Below are positions 52,416 to 54,720 of a stretch of 54,720 bases of DNA, one piece after another (within the stretch, counting starts at the first letter, position 1; each line of letters opens with the position of its first letter). The stretch spans positions 1-54,720 of the forward strand of contig NZ_JNCA01000031.1 in the NCBI RefSeq assembly GCF_000695795.1, written 5' to 3'. The stretch is from Flavobacterium seoulense (lineage in GTDB: Bacteria > Bacteroidota > Bacteroidia > Flavobacteriales > Flavobacteriaceae). The translations under genes and the position numbers were made by a program. Below the pieces are notes generated by a model. The model saw nothing but the letters and a program-made list of their open reading frames with translations, was not told the origin of the DNA and searched no databases.

Positions 52416-54720
52416 ACGATATAAAAAACTCGGCTAGATTAATAGCGCATACACTTTTGTCTCATGCAAAACAAAATGATGAAATTACAGATGAAATAAT
52501 TTTGAATATTATTGATAAAGTTGAGTCAACAATGGCATCTGTTGGTCAATTAATTGACAAAAGAGAATTGTTTGAAATATTAGTAGCAGATTTTAGTATT
52601 GGAAAGGGTTCAATTACTGAATTGAATGGAGATATTATACCTTGGCTTTATTCGAGTAAGGATGATATTAATTGGGAATTGTGGAGTAGATATAAATCAT
52701 ATATGCACGAAATAGACCCTTCGTTCCCTATTAATGATTTAGATGATTTTACTGATAGAATATTAGACAAATGTGTTAATCCTAATCAGAAAGGCTCTTG
52801 GGATAGAAGAGGAATGGTTGTCGGTCATGTTCAGTCAGGAAAGACTTCAAACTATGTTGGATTAATTAATAAAGCTACTGATGCTGGATATAAAGTTATT
52901 ATAGTTATTGCAGGAACAATAAGTTCATTGAGAAGACAAACTCAAGAACGAATTGATGAAGGTTATGTTGGAAGAAGTAGTTCTGCTTTTTTATTAAACA
53001 AAGCTGAAAACAGAATAAGAGGTGTAGGAAAATATACAGTTGGTACAGAAATTTATCCGTTAACGTCATCAAATTATGTTAAAAAAGACGAAGGAGATTT
53101 TAGTATTAAGATCGCTAAAAATGCAAATATTCCTATTGGTAAAAATCCAGTTGTTTTTGTAATTAAAAAAAACAAAACAATACTTGAAAATTTAATCCAT
53201 TGGTTATCTAACGATTCTAATATAAAATATGTAAATGGACAACCAAAATTATTTGATGTCCCTGCATTGATAATTGACGATGAGGCTGATGCTGCTTCCG
53301 TTAATGCAACTAAAGACATAAATGATATTAAAACGATTAATAAGTTAATAAGAACTTTATTAAATATTTTTGATCAAAACACATTTGTTGGTTATACAGC
53401 AACACCTTATGCCAACTTATTTATTCCGCAAGATTTCAATGATGAATTAACTACAATTGTAAAAGGCAAAACATATTTTATAGGTGAAGATTTATTCCCT
53501 AAAGATTTTATTATAAACATAATAGCTCCGAAAAATTATATTGGAGCAGCTAAAATATTTGGTTTAGAAAATCCAGTTACTGGCGAAAGTCACGAACCAT
53601 TAAATATTTTTAGAGTTATTGATGATTATGATCCACCATTCTTTAGGACAATTAATAAAAATAACAAGGATGATTTACCTGAATATTTACCTAAAAGTCT
53701 TGAAACTGCTATAAAATCATTTATTCTTACTTGTGCAATTAGAAGATTAAGAGGTCATGAGAAAAAGCATAATTCTATGTTAGTTCATGTTGCTCTTTAT
53801 GTTAAATGGATTGACAGAGTAGCATCTTTGGTCAACGAAAGAATGAAAGATTTTCAAAATTATATAAGTGCAAATGATTCTAAATTTTTGAAAGAATTAG
53901 AAGAATTATATATTAATGATTTTTTACCTACAACCGAAAATATAATTGAAAATATAGATTACAAAGATAATAGAATTGAACTGCATGATTGGGATAGTGT
54001 AAAAACAGAATTAAAGAAGGCAGCTTCAAAAATTGATGTCCGTGCTGTTCATGGAACTCGATCAACAACAAATTTAGAGTATCATAATATTGATGAAATT
54101 GATTACTCTAGGTATGAAGATGGTCTTTCTGTAATAGCTGTTGGTGGTGGTAGATTGGCTAGAGGGATAACTTTAGAAGGTTTGTCAACGAGTTATTATT
54201 TAAGAACCACAAGAATGTATGATTCTTTGATGCAAATGGGAAGATGGTTTGGTTATAGACCAGGTTATGTTGATTTGTGTAGATTATATACAACAGAAAC
54301 CATTTATGAATGGTTTAACCATATTACAATGGCTACTGAAGAAATGAGGTGTGATTTTGATGAAATGACCACTCGAAATTTAAAACCAAAAGATTTTACG
54401 TTAAAAGTAAGAAATCATCATGGTTTATTAGCAATTACAAGTGTCGCTAAACTTTTTTGGGCTCAAGATATTTCAGTATCTTTTTCTGGTTCAAATCCAC
54501 AAACTTATTTGTTACTTAAAGACAAAAAATCAATTCAGAACAACTTTAATAATTTAAAGAATTTATTTGAAAGATTAGGATTTCCGACTAATGGAAACAT
54601 AAAACAAATAAGAAATAAAATTAAATATTTATTATATAGAAATGTACAAATAGAGGCGTTAACTGATTTTATTGAAAATTATAAAATAAATATTCCTTCA
54701 ATAAATAATCAAGTGATATC
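52412..54720 (+). CDS. Z1-domain (SF2-like) ATPase, 3' partial
   Basis: The frame opened by the ATG at 52412 stays open to the window end (769 codons, no stop). Walker A is GHVQSGKTS (138-146), Walker B LIIDDEAD (286-293), motif III GYTATPYAN (327-335). The Z1 core GGGRLARGITLEG (578-590) and QMGRWFGYRPGYVDLCR (~607-623) are textbook Z1 (PF10593) sequence. It is an ATP-dependent DNA translocase or helicase of a restriction-type system. Codon use is very AT-rich. The nuclease partner presumably follows outside the window. Confidence 0.92.
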   Translation, partial: MNDIKNSARLIAHTLLSHAKQNDEITDEIILNIIDKVESTMASVGQLIDKRELFEILVADFSIGKGSITELNGDIIPWLYSSKDDINWELWSRYKSYMHEIDPSFPINDLDDFTDRILDKCVNPNQKGSWDRRGMVVGHVQSGKTSNYVGLINKATDAGYKVIIVIAGTISSLRRQTQERIDEGYVGRSSSAFLLNKAENRIRGVGKYTVGTEIYPLTSSNYVKKDEGDFSIKIAKNANIPIGKNPVVFVIKKNKTILENLIHWLSNDSNIKYVNGQPKLFDVPALIIDDEADAASVNATKDINDIKTINKLIRTLLNIFDQNTFVGYTATPYANLFIPQDFNDELTTIVKGKTYFIGEDLFPKDFIINIIAPKNYIGAAKIFGLENPVTGESHEPLNIFRVIDDYDPPFFRTINKNNKDDLPEYLPKSLETAIKSFILTCAIRRLRGHEKKHNSMLVHVALYVKWIDRVASLVNERMKDFQNYISANDSKFLKELEELYINDFLPTTENIIENIDYKDNRIELHDWDSVKTELKKAASKIDVRAVHGTRSTTNLEYHNIDEIDYSRYEDGLSVIAVGGGRLARGITLEGLSTSYYLRTTRMYDSLMQMGRWFGYRPGYVDLCRLYTTETIYEWFNHITMATEEMRCDFDEMTTRNLKPKDFTLKVRNHHGLLAITSVAKLFWAQDISVSFSGSNPQTYLLLKDKKSIQNNFNNLKNLFERLGFPTNGNIKQIRNKIKYLLYRNVQIEALTDFIENYKINIPSINNQVI

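Overview
The window looks like the chromosome of a Flavobacterium-type member of the Bacteroidota. The DNA is AT-rich. Promoters fit the Bacteroidota TTTG-N19-TANNTTTG form, and Shine-Dalgarno sequences are mostly absent. Gene families are typical of the phylum: a protein with a type IX secretion sorting domain, SusC/SusD, FecI/FecR-type sigma and anti-sigma factors, GH97 and DUF5689. No genus-specific marker was compared, so the genus is an inference.

Layout. 1-918 is the C-terminal end of a large secreted adhesin-like protein. 991-5187 (-) is a TonB-dependent receptor with a DUF5689 lipoprotein. 5527-9103 (-) holds an MFS transporter, a Gfo/Idh/MocA oxidoreductase and an old-yellow-enzyme reductase (NamA/YqjM type). 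9291-10634 (+) is the site-2 protease RseP. 10635-11505 carries two identical tRNA-Asn genes, each with its own perfect promoter, embedded in repeated tRNA 3'-end remnants and hairpins. 11506-13070 (-) has an SMP-30-like beta-propeller and a HAD phosphatase. 13142-18090 (-) is an EmrAB-TolC-type efflux operon headed by an AraC regulator.

18311-34383 is a pectin-directed polysaccharide utilisation locus: sigma factor, FecR anti-sigma, SusC, SusD, GH97, PL10 pectate lyase, LamG protein, GH28 polygalacturonase and GH2 beta-galactosidase-like enzyme. A plus-strand promoter plus terminator antisense to the susC leader predicts a cis-antisense small RNA.

34541-48289 is an unusual catabolic cluster: a FucP-type transporter, a MaoC dehydratase, a Gfo/Idh/MocA enzyme, two class III CoA-transferases, two solute-binding-protein-fold proteins that lack signal peptides, a fucose-isomerase-like protein, an AraC regulator, a DapA-like aldolase and a sodium:solute symporter. 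Two promoters in the cluster share a nearly identical 20-nt motif placed exactly 50 nt from their -7 elements, which ties the isomerase and the symporter/aldolase genes to one regulator, most simply the AraC protein. The pathway looks like uptake of a sugar or sugar acid released from pectin, isomerisation/oxidation, CoA activation, dehydration and aldol cleavage. The substrate cannot be read from the sequence.

48290-48861 is a repeat-rich junction. 48862-54720 (+) is a restriction/defence-type operon: a controller-like HTH protein with two palindromic operators, an m5C methyltransferase, a MORC/GHKL ATPase and a Z1-domain ATPase that runs off the window end. The rest of that system, probably including a nuclease, lies outside. 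No CRISPR array, transposase or rRNA was seen.
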